DNA of 64,000 nucleotides, from contig NC_079316.1 in NCBI RefSeq assembly GCF_029931775.1, forward strand, positions 70,032,064 to 70,096,063, in the 5' to 3' direction. Every line of letters starts with the position of its first letter. Position 1 is the first letter of the stretch. Below, in pieces: positions 1 to 11,861 of the stretch. Source of the stretch: Euleptes europaea (lineage: Eukaryota > Chordata > Lepidosauria > Squamata > Sphaerodactylidae). Position numbers and translations under genes: made by a program. The notes beneath the pieces are model-generated. The model saw nothing but the letters and a program-made list of their open reading frames with translations, was not told where the DNA came from and ran no database searches.

Positions 1-89
1 TGAAGTCTCTCTCCTCTCCAAACCCCACCCTCCTAAGGCTCCACCCCAAAAACCTCCCAGTGGTGGTGAATAGGAACCTGGCAACCCTA
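1..89. mobile_element. hAT-type MITE (GGTTGCC family), cut by window edge
   Basis: This is the right part of a short non-autonomous DNA element found about nine times in the window. It has the family's pyrimidine-rich body (CTCCCCTCCCCAAACC-like) and the terminal TGGCAACCCTA. The left part lies outside the window. Full copies elsewhere run about 200 bp between TAGGGTTGCC and GGCAACCCTA and carry 8-bp target-site duplications. Confidence 0.8.
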
Positions 90-1440
90 GTGATGGGCAC
101 ATATGGATCATACACTATTTTTAGGATGAAGCACTCTCTTATATTGTGTATCTTCCCACTGTGAATTGTAATCTGGAGCACCAGCCATTTAAACAAGAGC
201 TTCACTTTCTCTTCTGAATTTGCCTGGATTTGGGGTTATCTCATTTGCCTGACCTAGTTGATGGCCTTGCAGGAAGGTTTACAATCTTCCTGTGATTTTA
301 GTATATGGATTTTGGAATCAAGAAACTGCATACATTGTTTGTCATAACAGCTTCACAGTTAATTGTATTGTTTAAAGTTCTGAAAGAAAAAATCCATTTT
401 CCCCTGAGAACACCCATGCTTTAGAAGTTGCCTTCAAGCCAAGCATATTAATTCAATTATGACCAAGTGCATTTAGCAAGCCTGTCTATATTCTATGTAT
501 ATAATATGTGGGGGGCATCATTTAGTATTTTTGCCCCCCTTCAGAAATAATGTGGATCTGGCCCTGGCATGGAAATTTGCAACCAGTGAGTCATTGCAAT
601 TTTAATGTATGTGCTGCCAAAGCAAGCACAATCAGTGAGGCAAATTTGTCAGTTAATCTGATAAACTGGCTTACCTTTAAATCCAGAAGCCCGTGCTAAG
701 CCATGAGACGGAGATTAATGCTAACAATTTAATTAGCACCTAAAATTAAAAAAGAAAGATGTTGTAGGGAGCTAGATTTCCCTCTGCAGCTGTTTGTTTC
801 TCTGTAAAGCCGTTGCAAAACTGAAAAAAAAATCTTCAAATGAAAAGGGATGGCAAATGAAAAGGAATGACAAAAAGCCAGTTATACCATTTAACCAAAT
901 TTCTCCCATTACATAGAGTACATCCATAATTAAGATTATTTGGGGGTGATGGACAGCCAGAAATGGAAGATTCTCCTCTTTTACTCATGGTTTCATGGGT
1001 CTGGTTTCATGCTAATGCTTGCGAGATATTTTTATACCCGTCTTGTATAGGGAGCATTCATCAATTTAAAAGAGTGCTTTTCTGAAATTTATAATTCTCA
1101 CATGCAGGGTAGATGAACTAGAAATAGCAACCCAGGCGATATTATTTCTCTCAAAATAATGTATTATTCATTGTGTGATCATTCTTGCAAGTCTCAGACC
1201 TCAAATATGTCTCAATTGTTTTTAATACCATTTTGTACAGTGTCCTGTGTACACAGGAGCAAAGCATGACTTTCTTGAAAGTCTGCTGCTTATCAAATAG
1301 CTTTTTATAGATTTTTTTAAAACTACACGAAGTGCTTTTAAATCATTGTAAACTTTATATTATGTGTTATTGTCGAGACTGAACTTAATGCAGCTTTAGA
1401 AAAATGTAATCCAAAAATCACCATAGATGTCAATGGCAGT
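90..1440. other. AT-rich intergenic DNA, no gene seen
   Basis: I see no coding region or recognised repeat here. The stretch 640-1060 is unlike the surrounding repeats: it is non-repetitive, has several TAAT/ATTA cores and few CpG. It could be a conserved non-coding element, but that cannot be judged without alignment. Confidence 0.5.
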
Positions 1441-4150
1441 GCAGTCCTAGGCACTAGAGGTGTGCAAAAAACAACAACAATAACAACAACAACAAAAACA
1501 AGGAAATTGGATGCAGGTATATTGGACCTGAAATTTTTCAGAATTCCCAAATTCCCATACTGGTATAGGGTTTTGGGGGGGGGGGGGCTGGTCCTGAAAA
1601 AAATGGCTCCATTATAGGCTATGGGGAAATCTTTCTGGGGCTCGGAGGGGGGGCTTTTTTCTCCAGGGGGAAAGCAAAGAGGCATGCCTGTGAGCATCAA
1701 AAGGTCAATGCCTCTCACCCCAAGAGCCAACACAAGCCCACAAGAACCAAACCAGAACCCATGAATCCAGCAGAACCACAAGGCAATGTGGCAAAGCCTA
1801 ACAGAACCAATATGAAACTAGAGAATCACAGAAAAATGTCAGACTTCAGTACCTCATTGTGTTTCTTTCATGAGGAACTTCACTCCAGACATAGTCGCGA
1901 GTTTAAAAGTTTTATTAAGAAAGCCAGCGAGTTCAGTAGGTCCATAGAAACATAAGGCTAGAATACAGACGTGGGGAAATACCAGTACATTTATAGGGTA
2001 CATACAATAGGATTGATTAGGTTCAGGGTATAACACAAAAGGACGAGGTGCGGCAGAGCTGTCTTGTCCAGGGTCGACAGAAAGCCCTAGCTGACAAACA
2101 CACACACAGAGACACACACAAAACCAAGCAGGGGAGCAATTTTGCTAGCCTAGATGAACCAAATGCAATGTGCAGGTGCCCATCAGAATCCAGGCCCACT
2201 CTGGCAGTGAAAGCCCAATAGAACTATTGTCAAACCACAGAATGCCAGCATTTGTAACGTGTGTGTGTGTGTGGGAGGGGGTTTACAATCAAGGGCAAGA
2301 AGCCCAGCACAGCAATTTATGAGCACGGGGGGGGGGGCACTTTTGCATGCCTAGAAAAACTCATTGCAATGTGCAGCAGCCCATCAGAACTGAGGTCCAT
2401 TCAGGCAGTGCAAGACCAGCAGAACCTATGACAAACCAAAGAATCTCTTGAATTGAGACTGAAGTGAGGGGGCACTTTTGCTAGCCCAGATGAACCAAAT
2501 GCGACATGCAGGTGTCCACCAGAACCCAGGCCCACTCTGAGAGTGAAAGCCCAACAGAACTATTGTCAAACCACAGAATGCCACTAGTGTAAACATTTTT
2601 GATCCCCCCTTTTCACAGTTTGTACTTGTTTCTGTATAGATTCTCCAGTTTGTCATAGGTTCTGCTCCTGGACTTGCCTGAGTCTGCCTGGGTTTGTTCC
2701 AGTTTGCCAACATTAGTTTTGCCACTCACACATCCAAGGATTAGTTCTCCAGACTCCTCGCTCATGACTAGACTTCTGGGTGGTGGAGCTAAAGTGTAAG
2801 TTTGCCATCTCTGGCTTGGGAAATTCCTGAAGGTTTGGGAGCAAGGACTGGGGACAGTGGAGTTTGGGGAGGGGCGTTTGGTTGTTCTGGAGAGAATCTC
2901 CAGTTTGACATAGGTTGTGCTGCTGGTCTTGCACTGTCTGAGTCTGCCTGGGTTCTGATGGGCTTCTGCACACTGCAATAGGTTGGTGCTGCTGAGATAG
3001 CAAAAGTGGGGCCCCTGTGCTTGATTGCTGTGCAAGTGGGGGAGGGGTTAAACTTTAAAGCCCTGTGGATCCTGGTGCAAATGTGCTGAAGCGAGGTTTC
3101 TTTTCTTTTTAACAGGTTAGTAACGAAGAGATTGAGTCAGCAGATAATGTAAGTGACAGGCACATTAACACCAGCAGACAGCACTGCTGTCAAACAGGAT
3201 CATTCTGATTTATAATGGTTTATTTCCAATATGTTTCTGCCAACCATTGCATTGTTAGGGAGGGCTTTCAGATCCCACTTGTATTGCTGCCAATAGGAGT
3301 TTGGAAAAATAGGTATTTTTCAGATTTGCATATATAGGTCCCCAAAAATATCAGTATTCTCAATACACAACACCAGTATGGTATTCAGGTTGGGGGTTCT
3401 GACTTTTTCAGGTCCATTATTCCCTATGGGTAAACTTTCAATGTGGCTGGAAGGTGTTTTTAAAGATACAGGCACTAAAATTGCAGGCAAGCTGTTGGTG
3501 CCTATCCTTTAAATAACCCCCAAATTTCAAGTAGATTGAACCAAGGGGTTCAATTCTATGGAGCTCTGAACAGGGTGCCCCCAGCCACCCTCCATTATTT
3601 CCGATGGAGTGTGTGGGGGTGGGGGGAGAACCCCCAAGCTGCTTCCAGGGCAAAGGCCATGTCTGCAAGCCGCAATCACTGGTCAAATGCCTCCCATGGA
3701 AAAAACCAGCAACAACCCCAACAGAACCACTGCAGAACCCAGTAATCCCAGTAGAATCACAAGCCGGTGGGCCAAGTCAAACAGAACCTAAATCGAACCA
3801 GAGAATTTCTGCAGTGGAAAGGGGGGGCTCTTTTGCCAGCCCAACAGCACCAATTGCAATGTGTAGAAGCCCAGCAGGACAAAGTGCCACTGTGATACTA
3901 ATGGCCATTTATGCATGGAAGGTTTTGCCTTGGGTTTGCCACTCTATAGATGCACATTTTTCCCATCCAGATTCTCAGATCCCTACATGGAGGCTTATTT
4001 TTGAGTTTTAAGAATTTGGATGGAGAAAATGTGCATGTAGAGAGCAGCAAATCCAAGGCAAAACCTCCCATGCCAATGTCAAACCAGGGAATCACAGAAC
4101 AAATCCAAGATGGGGGAGGTGGATTTTGCATGCAAAACAGCCTAAAAACC
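1440..4150. repeat. Degenerate direct and inverted repeat array
   Basis: A unit of about 110 bp, rich in CAGAACC and CAATGTGCAG, recurs in direct orientation at about 2141-2250, 2341-2445, 2475-2585 and, weaker, 3830-3890. It recurs in reverse orientation at about 2890-3040 and partly at 2637-2715. The edges (about 1450-1680 and 3290-3640) resemble a repeat at 31875-32430, sharing a TGTGCAAAAA start and a CCATTAT block. G runs at 1575-1588 and 2327-2337 and a GT run near 2258 lie inside. The open frames here are products of the repeat and have no recognisable domain. The family is unknown to me. Confidence 0.6.
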
Positions 4151-4357
4151 CATTAATCTGACACAAAGCAACTCCAGCAAAGAAAAAAAATTATTGAAAC
4201 TGATAAACGGACTTGAAACTGACAGAAGAAGCCTGGCAAGCCATAGAACCCCCTGGGAGAAACAGAAACAAAAAGAAAATGGGGAGCGGGGAGCAATACA
4301 AACATTTCTGGGAGCCTGCATGTACTGGCTCCAAATCTTTCTGGTTAATCCCAAATA

Positions 4358-4620
4358 TTTTTTTGCAAATAGCAATGAGTTGTTGATTTTAGCAGTATTG
4401 TATAACATAATGTAAACTGATGTAAATACAGAGTATATTTCTACCAATTAGTTATATTAGTTATATATACAAACAGGAATACAGGTAATAATTTAGTCTG
4501 TTTGTATGTATAACAGTCTAAAGACTATATGACTAATTGGTAGAAATATACTGTGTATTTACATCAGTTTACACTATGTTATACACTACTGCTGAAAACC
4601 CATTGCTATTTGCAAAAAAT
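4358..4620. repeat. Long imperfect palindrome (hairpin, possible foldback element)
   Basis: The left arm, from TTTTTTTGCAAATAGCAATG, reappears reverse-complemented at the right end. Arms are about 100 bp with few mismatches around an AT-rich centre, where TACAAACA and TGTTTGTA also pair. It encodes nothing. It may be a foldback MITE or an inverted duplication; I see no clear target-site duplication. Confidence 0.75.
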
Positions 4621-4686
4621 GTATAAATAGAAATTGTATTAAAAATAGGTATTCATAAACAGTATGATGGGTACCATTTTATGTCT

Positions 4687-5002
4687 GGTTCTTGTAGGTT
4701 ATCCGGGCTGTGTGACCGTGGTCTTGGTATTTTCTTTCCCGATGTTTCGCCAGCAGCTGTGGCAGGCATCTTCAGAGGAGTAACACTGAAGGACAGTGTC
4801 TCTCAGTGTCAAGTGTGTAGGAAGAGTAATATATAGCCAGAAAGGGGTTGGGTTTGAGCTGAATCATTGTCCTGCAAAAAGTATCAAAGGTAATGTGCTA
4901 ATCATTGTCCTGTAAGTATCAAGATAATGTGCTAATGAGGGTGTGGTATGTTAATATGGAATACCATATTAACATACCACACCCTCATTAGCACATTATC
5001 TT
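4687..5002 (-). mobile_element. Penelope-like element terminal fragment with inverted tail
   Basis: The sequence matches the terminal repeat of the PLE family also seen at 33676, 45063 and 53129. It starts with GGTTCTTGTAGGTTATCC and includes the hammerhead-like core at 4741-4779 (minus strand). The right end is a perfect palindrome: 4921-4959 is the reverse complement of 4964-5002, 39 bp per arm with a 4-bp spacer. Inverted terminal copies are typical of Penelope-like elements. No coding part remains, and no target-site duplication is evident. Confidence 0.8.
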
Positions 5003-6240
5003 AATAATGCTGCACATTTCTTAAGAGCCCCTTTAACGCGACCTTTTGTGTTTGCTCCTCCCTCGCCCGAAGAATTCCCTCAAGGGAGCATGCAAAATCA
5101 CTGTTGTGCGTTAGCTAAGCATATGGCAGTTGCTAATGGCTATGCAAACATGAACGAAGGAGCAGGTGAGTGGGAGGGTGGAATTTCTCCTTTTGTGTCG
5201 GGACCGTGACTAGACATCTTAAAGGTCGCATTTAGAAAAAGAGCTTTGAGCGAGCATCAAAATTTACCCAGCACAAATGGCCTAGGGCAAAGAAATCAAG
5301 TTGCAAGTGATGCTGCCAACTGACTTTTCGATTGGATTATTCCAGCTACCTCATTACAGAACTGTCAGAAAGACATCCGTTGTCGTAGGTACCAACACCA
5401 CGGAAAATATAGAAGTATGAGAAGCACAGATGGTGTGATCCCTGTACTGACCAGCAATGCACTTGCTTGTGCTTGTGATCATGTTATTATGCAGCTAAGA
5501 AGGAAGAAGCTTAAGTGAGGAAAACTCCAAGTAGGCAGTAACCAAAGCCTCCCAGGTCCTTTAATTCAGCGGCTTCTAAGCCCAGGCAAAATGTTATTAA
5601 CACCAACGTTCCACAATAGTCCCAAGTCTGACTTGTAATCCTGGCGTTTTGTTATCTGGATGTATTTTGCTCATTAGGCATAGGTCAGTGTGAAGGATGT
5701 TTCCAAGACCACATTATTATCAGGGCCTTGTCTGTGAACTCTGAAATGGCCTAGCAGGTTTAGTCTCCAGACCTCTGAAAGAAAATTAAGGGAACTCTAT
5801 CATAACAAAATAGGCCTAAGTGGGAAGTAAATAAGAATTCAACAGAGGAAATAGTTTCTTTCCCCAACAGTACGTTGCGTGCCTTTCGTAAATTAGGAAT
5901 TTTGTTCCTTGGGCACATTGTAAACGCTACACATTAGATGAGAAACTTCTTAAAACAGAGGGAAAGTCCCCGTGGCAGGTTAGCTGGTCAAGGTTAACTT
6001 TGTTGCTTAGATGCTCGGAAGAAAAATTGCTAATGTGGGCTCTGGCCTGTGAAACCTCATGACACATTAAACCAGTTTGTCACATGGTCATTGGGAGTAT
6101 AGATCTATAAAAGCCTAAACTTACAGAGCTGGTGTTTCTTTTGGATTTACGGTAGGTTTATTATTTTAAAATTTACCACTGCATTTACAGTTTCAGGAGG
6201 AAGGCTGAAGAACTATTAATTTCTTTCTTACAAAGCAGCA
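5003..6240. other. Intergenic DNA, no gene seen
   Basis: No coding region or confident repeat. A short inverted match (AACGCGACCTTT near 5035 against AAAGGTCGCATT near 5220) might be worn MITE ends, but it is too short to call. Confidence 0.5.
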
Positions 6241-6465
6241 GAATAAAGCAGGAGTCCAATAGCACCTTAACAGAATATCAGAATGTATTCCAGCATAAAC
6301 TTTCATGAGTTGAGTTCATGTCATCAAATGCAGGATGTACTTCAACAGATGATGACTCGCGACACCTTATTATGAAATGCACTTTGTTAGTTTTGAATGC
6401 GCCACTGGACTCCTGTTTTAATCTGCTGTTAGAGACTAACATGGCTACCCATCTGGAATTATCCC
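6240..6465. repeat. Unclassified interspersed repeat
   Basis: The stretch includes CACTGGACTCCTG and GACTAACATGGCTACCC, wording common in reptile interspersed repeats. Shorter related pieces occur near 18075-18140 and 38225-38330. I cannot assign the class from sequence alone. Confidence 0.45.
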
Positions 6466-6727
6466 AAAGCAGGAAAGTACCTGAAGATCATTTAGCCCTG
6501 CCCTGTTACTCATGGCCTAAGCCTCCACACGTTAAAAACCATTCTCAGACATTAACACCCTACTTGATCACAAACACCCTACTTGATCACAAACAGAGTG
6601 TAGTATAAACTTCAAAGGCCAGGATCCTGCTTGTTTTCAGAACTATATTATTCAAGGACATTAGTGTCTTGATATTATTGCAACTAGCATCCCATCCTAA
6701 GGCTATTTTTGTGCTTGGTTTTGAGAT

Positions 6728-6893
6728 TAGGGTTGACAGCTCTGGGTTGGGAATTACCTGGAGATTTTGTGGGTGGAGCCTGAGGAGGGTGGGGTTTGGA
6801 GAGGGGCGGGATTTCAATGGGGTATATTACCACAGAGTCCACCTTCCAAAGCGGCCATTTTCTCCAGGTGAACTGATTTTATTGGCCACCCTA
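6728..6893. mobile_element. hAT-type MITE (GGTTGCC family), worn copy
   Basis: It starts with TAGGGTTGAC and contains the family's GGAGCCTGAGGAGGGTGG and GGCCATTTTCTCCAGG blocks. The right part is shortened and diverged. About 170 bp. Confidence 0.8.
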
Positions 6894-7296
6894 TTTGAGA
6901 TGGTTCGTATAGTGTATGGTTATGGAGTCTGTTGATGTATTTGAGTCTAGTGGAAACTTTGTGTTTGTGTGATATGTGTAGCTTTGCTTTGTGAAAGAAA
7001 AAGTGTTTTCTAGCAAATCAACACTGTAATCGATGTGTGGTTTTCGCTGCTGAATGTGTGGTGGGGCTAGGATGAACTGGGAGCTCATGGGGAGAGTGTG
7101 GGATACTTAAGAATGGTTTTGTGCATTTCTGTTGCAGGCTCAAAGTGTCTTTAATTTGCATCTTAACCAAATCCTTTGCTGGTAGTAGGTATGAGCATCT
7201 TGGTGCACAGACAGTCCAACACTGCTATTTCTTGGGATCACAAACATTGTGTGGCCTTGGATACCATTCAGAACTGAGCCATTCATGGGTACCACA

Positions 7297-7614
7297 GCCA
7301 GCATGGTGTAGTTGTTAAAAGCGGTGGTTTGGAGCGGTGGACTCTGATCTGGAGAACCGGGTTTGATTCCCCATTCCTCCACATGAGCGGTGGAGGCTAA
7401 TCTGGTGAACTGGATTTGTTTCCCCACTCCTACACACGAAGCCAGCTAGGTGACCTTGGGCAAGTTACAGTTCTATTAAGAGCTCTCTCCGCACCACCAA
7501 CCTCACAGCGTGTCTGTTGTGGGGAAGGGAAGGTGATTGTAAGCCAGTTTGAGTCTCCCTTAAGTGGTAGAGAAAGTCAGCATATTAAAAAAACAACTCT
7601 TCTTCATCATCATC
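7297..7614 (+). mobile_element. tRNA-derived SINE with BovB-like tail
   Basis: The head has a tRNA-like A box (TGGTGTAGTTGTTAA) and a B box (GGTTTGATTCC). The body ends with GTGATTGTAAGCCAGTTTGA, then AAGTGGTAGAGAAAGTC and a CTT/CAT-rich tail. This matches the layout of Sauria-type SINEs, thought to use BovB LINE machinery. The copy is full length, about 318 bp. Confidence 0.85.
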
Positions 7615-9395
7615 CTGAAAATTCTCTGAGCCGTCTCTGGGAATTGAAGGGAAATTGCTTTCACCACTAAGTTAATTCCTCCCAGAATCAGTTGGAAAAT
7701 TTCCATGGAAAATCAAACCTTTCATAGAACAAAATTATCTTCTTTAGAAGGCTTCCAATACTTGCAACTCAGTTCTTCACAGTAACAGATATTGGTTCAG
7801 ACAGAACTCAAAATGATGAATGCTTTTAGCTACATTCATCTGTGAAACTAGAATTCATCTGGTAGATGATTATTCAAATCTAGGTTTGCATCAACTAATG
7901 CTGGGTTCAGCTATCTGTACCCATGGAGAATTCAAGGGAACAAGCCCAGATGTCTGCATTTGTATTTTACACAAAACCATAGTTAAGACTGTGGTTAATA
8001 AACTAACTTCAAACAATTCTTTCAGAACCTGGTTTGATGAACCCTGGCTAACCATATTTAGCTATTGGAGTGGCTTGTATCCAAGAAGGATACTAACCAC
8101 AGTCAGTTTAATGATGACTTTGTGTTGGGTTGGATCCTCTGACTCCCTTTGTGTTGGATTGGATCCTCGGACTCCCTTCCATCAAGTCTTTCTCCAACAG
8201 AGAAAAACTTTCTGTAACAACTGAAGACTTTTCTCCTATTTTCTGCTGCAAGGCTAAAAAAAAGAAAATGGGGGAAATAACCCTATTTTAAAACAGTGAT
8301 GCTGTGCCAAGAAAAACCTGGGACAGCAATGCTGTTGCTGGAGGGGCATTCCCAGACTGGAACGGCTTAGGAAGCTGACTATGGTCAGCTCCAACCCTGG
8401 GAACGACCTAGGATCTCCCTCCCCACACCAACCTCGCATTTCTCTTCCAGGATTTAGGTCCTGGAGAGGCTGTGGTGTTGGAAGAGCACCATGCAGCCCC
8501 GCGGAGCCCAGGCACCAACGGAACTGCCCCTGCCGCCAGCGTATGTGCCTCTTATTCCGTGATAAGAGGGCACTTACACTGGTGGCGGGGTCACGCTGCC
8601 TCCACTATACTTTCAGCTCAATCCTCAGGAATGGGTTATATGTCCAAAGGAAGCCACTGTGTTATACCAAAGTTACCATCATTCATACTCATTCATACCT
8701 TACAGCATGAAAAGCTCACACTTTTCAGCCACTCACTATAAAAAATGAATAAAAGGAGAGAGGAAAACCCAGTATGACTAAACAAAAAACCTACAAGTTA
8801 ACAGCTACACAAATGAGTTTATTTGAAACTGTTGCTAGTTCTTACATTGCCACCTCAATATGTATATCTTACATTTTGTAATTTAATATAAAGCAACAGA
8901 TGCTGTGTACTATGTTGCATTATAGACACGGTCCTTGCACTTGGTAGTGCAGAGTCTGTTTACATAAAAAGGAAAGTAGTCTGAAGTGGTGAACAAAGTC
9001 TGAGAGAGGCTTGTCAAGCACCTACTTGGGCCCCATTACATGGCTGGTAGGGAGAAGACATGTTGGGAAGACAGGGGAAATACAATACACTTCACACTCA
9101 AAGTTATAAATACATTTCTCTCACTAGACAGGAATTTGAGGAAGAGCCAAGATGATTTTATTACTCTTGGCTCTCGAGATAGTCTATTGCTGGCTGTGTT
9201 CAGATGGCAAGTTAGTTGCACATCAGACTTCAAGAAAGAGCAGTTCTATACATCATACAATTGCTATGCTGTTCAAATAACGATCTGAATATACTCTTCA
9301 TGCTGTGCCTTACATAATTCTGCCAGGATTTTTAAAAAAATTCAAAGCTTCCCTTGTGAACCATTTTATGGTCTTCAGCTATCGAAGATATTTTC
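7615..9395. other. Intergenic DNA, no gene seen
   Basis: Nothing coding is recognised. There is a local duplication near 8120-8180 (GTTGGATCCTC and a close copy, GATTGGATCCTC) and a GC-rich patch at 8490-8620. The patch may be a worn relative of the repeats at 42985 and 55680. Confidence 0.45.
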
Positions 9396-9465
9396 CCCCA
9401 CATTAGGGTTGCCAACCTCCAGGTACTATTCAAAAATAACAGCTAATAAGTGCTTGCAGGAGTGT

Positions 9466-9613
9466 GGAATTCAAAATATAGCACTTAAACTAAAATATCC
9501 AATTCAGGAAAATCACAATGCAAAACTTGCAGTGAGAATAATGTATTAGAACATTAGAAACAGAACCACTTCTAACACAACAATTATAACATTAGAACAA
9601 AGTTCCAAGACAA
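9466..9613 (+). repeat. Left inverted terminal repeat of Neptune-like PLE
   Basis: The 148 bp from GGAATTC to CCAAGACAA are the exact reverse complement of 11862-12009 by eye. Inverted copies of the 3' end at the 5' side are characteristic of Penelope-like elements. Confidence 0.92.
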
Positions 9614-9632
9614 AGATTACATAAAAGAAAAT

Positions 9633-11390
9633 TTGAGACAACTTTCAGACACAACCACATACAAAAAACTGTCTAGTGATCCTTCAGAGAAAATTATGCT
9701 TAGTGTCAGAACGACCATTAATGAAGGCCTGGCTTTGGATTATATTTGCAAGCAGGAAGCAGATTTTTTAATTAATAAGTTTCCTAAAATACCAGTTTTT
9801 TACACCTTACCAAAATTACACAAAGGTTTTCCCCCTCCAGGCCGTCCCATCATAGCTGGTATAAATTCTATCACAGACCCTATAGCTCAATTTTTAGAAT
9901 TCCATCTTCATAAATTTAGCACTATAACCCCTTCCTATATTATAGACACTAAGCACTTTATCAATCTTACTGAGAATTTTTCCATCCCAGAAAATGCCTT
10001 ACTGGTGACTTTAGATGTAACAGCACTTTATACGAGCATACCATTACATCACGCCAGAAACATTATCGAAAACATTTTAATAGCTAGAGACAATGATACT
10101 CCACCCACTCATTTCATTTTAAATTTATTAGATTTAGTTTTCCATTTTCAAGAACAACTTTATATCCAACAACGTGGCGTTGCAATGGGTTGTGCCTGTG
10201 CCCCTACTATTGCTAATATTTACATGTCCCATTTTGAGAAGATTCATATTTATAATAACAACCCTTTTGCCTCCTGCATTAAACTCTTCAAACGTTTTAT
10301 AGATGACATTTTTTTAATTTTTCATCCTGCTAGTAAATTTACAGAGTTTTTATTTTGGCTCAATGATAGAGATCCTGCTATTTAATTCACAGGTACTTCT
10401 GATACTGTACTGGTTAATTTTTTAGACATCACAGTCTATAAAACCCAGAATTCTACCTTGGCTATTAAACCCTTTAAAAAACCTACAGATAGAGGAGCAT
10501 TACTGTACTTCAATTCATTTCACCCCGGGCATATTAAAAGAAATCTACCATATGGCCAATTATTGCGTCTTAAACGCAATGCTACTAATGACAATGATTA
10601 TCAAGACGCTGCTAAAGGTTTGAATAACATTTTATTACAAAGAGATTTTCCGAATGCCATTTTACAACAATGCAAAAATCGTGCGGACAAAGTAGACAGG
10701 AAAGATTTACTTACTCATAAATCAAACTTCAAAAATAATAACTCAGGAACAGGAATTACTGCAGCATTACAATATAGCCATAAAACGAAGGAGATCCAAA
10801 AAATCATAAATAAGCACTGGCATTTGGTCAAGGACATTCCGGGTTGTTCTCTTCCCCCTCGCTTTGGGCTCCGTAGAACGGGCTCTTTAAGGGATAAATT
10901 AACCACCTCAGACTGCACCTTATCACAACCTCCTGCCGTTACCGTCGGCCATTTAAAGTGTGGCGACTGCAGCGCTTGTGCGCAGGCGCTGCAGGTCAAA
11001 GAATTTAGGGACGAGCAAACGGGCTTTAAGTTTACTTTACGAAATTTTACCAATTGTAATAGTCAATATGTTATTTATATCGTCAGATGCCCATGTGGTC
11101 TCCCCTATGTGGGTAAGACAAAGAGACCCATTAAAGTCAGAATTCAAGAACACAGGTCCAGAATCCGGAACCGCAATTTGGAGGCGCCATTAACCGCCCA
11201 CTATCTGGAAAAAAGGCACCAAGATTCGGAGATGCAATTCTTTGTTGTATGGCAGTACAAGGGCAGGTCCTTTTCTACCGTGGATATTGACCGTTTGATG
11301 TCTCAGCAAGAATCCCGCTTTATATTTATGTTTAATTCCCTTATACCTAATGGATTAAACACTTATATGGATTTATCTAGCTATTTATAA
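9633..11390 (+). pseudogene. PLE reverse transcriptase / GIY-YIG endonuclease
   Basis: This is the coding part of the Neptune-like element, nearly intact with about one break. From the N-terminus the RT shows YTLPKLHK (about residues 57-64), GRPII (70-74), motif A with LDVTALYTSIP (127-137), motif B GVAMGCACAP (182-191) and motif C RFIDDIF (221-227). The C-terminal half has a cysteine cluster, CGDCSAC, then a GIY-YIG module with YIVRCPCGLPYVGKTKR and the downstream R and EH residues. RT joined to C-terminal GIY-YIG defines canonical Penelope-like elements. The cysteine cluster before the nuclease favours the Neptune group (inference). The enzyme would copy the element's RNA at a nicked chromosomal target. 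Confidence 0.9.
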
Positions 11391-11861
11391 TAAAATCAAT
11401 TTGGTTCATTGCACGAGGCACTTTAAAGTGGCTGGGCTACAATTTTAAGGGTATTACGGTAATGAGTTCGCTTGCTCTGAGACCCTATTTAATGACATAG
11501 CTCACTGAATGTATTAGGCGTCTTACTTCTGTTGTCCTAAGAAAAAGGAAAGGCACACTCCTCCAAACTTTGAATGGTATGCTGTTTTAATTATGCAATT
11601 ATTTATTCTTATGTATTCTTATTTATTCTATTTATTGGTATTTTACAACGGATGGCCTGTTATAGGACTATGCATTTTTTCACAGAATGTTGCACGGAAC
11701 AATCTAAAGGCTTGAGAAAGTCTATACGAAATGGAATTTTACCGGACTTCCATTGCCACTCAACTCATGGTTCCTGGTGCTGTATGATGTGACTGTAAAA
11801 TATACCACAGATTACGAACTGAATTTAGCTGAGCTCTGCCAGCATAAGCTACAATTTGTAT
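11391..11861 (+). other. 3' untranslated region of Neptune-like PLE
   Basis: AT-rich non-coding DNA between the end of the GIY-YIG coding region and the right inverted repeat. I looked for a hammerhead core (CUGANGA then GAAA) on both strands and found none that is convincing. Confidence 0.6.

Noticed and set aside
1338-1781. 147-codon minus-strand open frame
   Set aside because: Lies in the degenerate repeat array, includes translated CAA/TTG and G tracts, and has no domain or splice context.
2141-2585. CRISPR-like array
   Set aside because: Unit spacing and length are irregular, inverted units are present, and the context is vertebrate.
7297-7370. Functional tRNA gene
   Set aside because: A and B boxes are SINE-head versions. 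No cloverleaf with a proper anticodon arm, and many copies share the same body and tail.
11690-11770. Hammerhead-like CTTGAGA ... GAAA in the Neptune-like 3' UTR
   Set aside because: CTTGAGA does not fit the invariant CUGANGA core, and no stems flank it properly.
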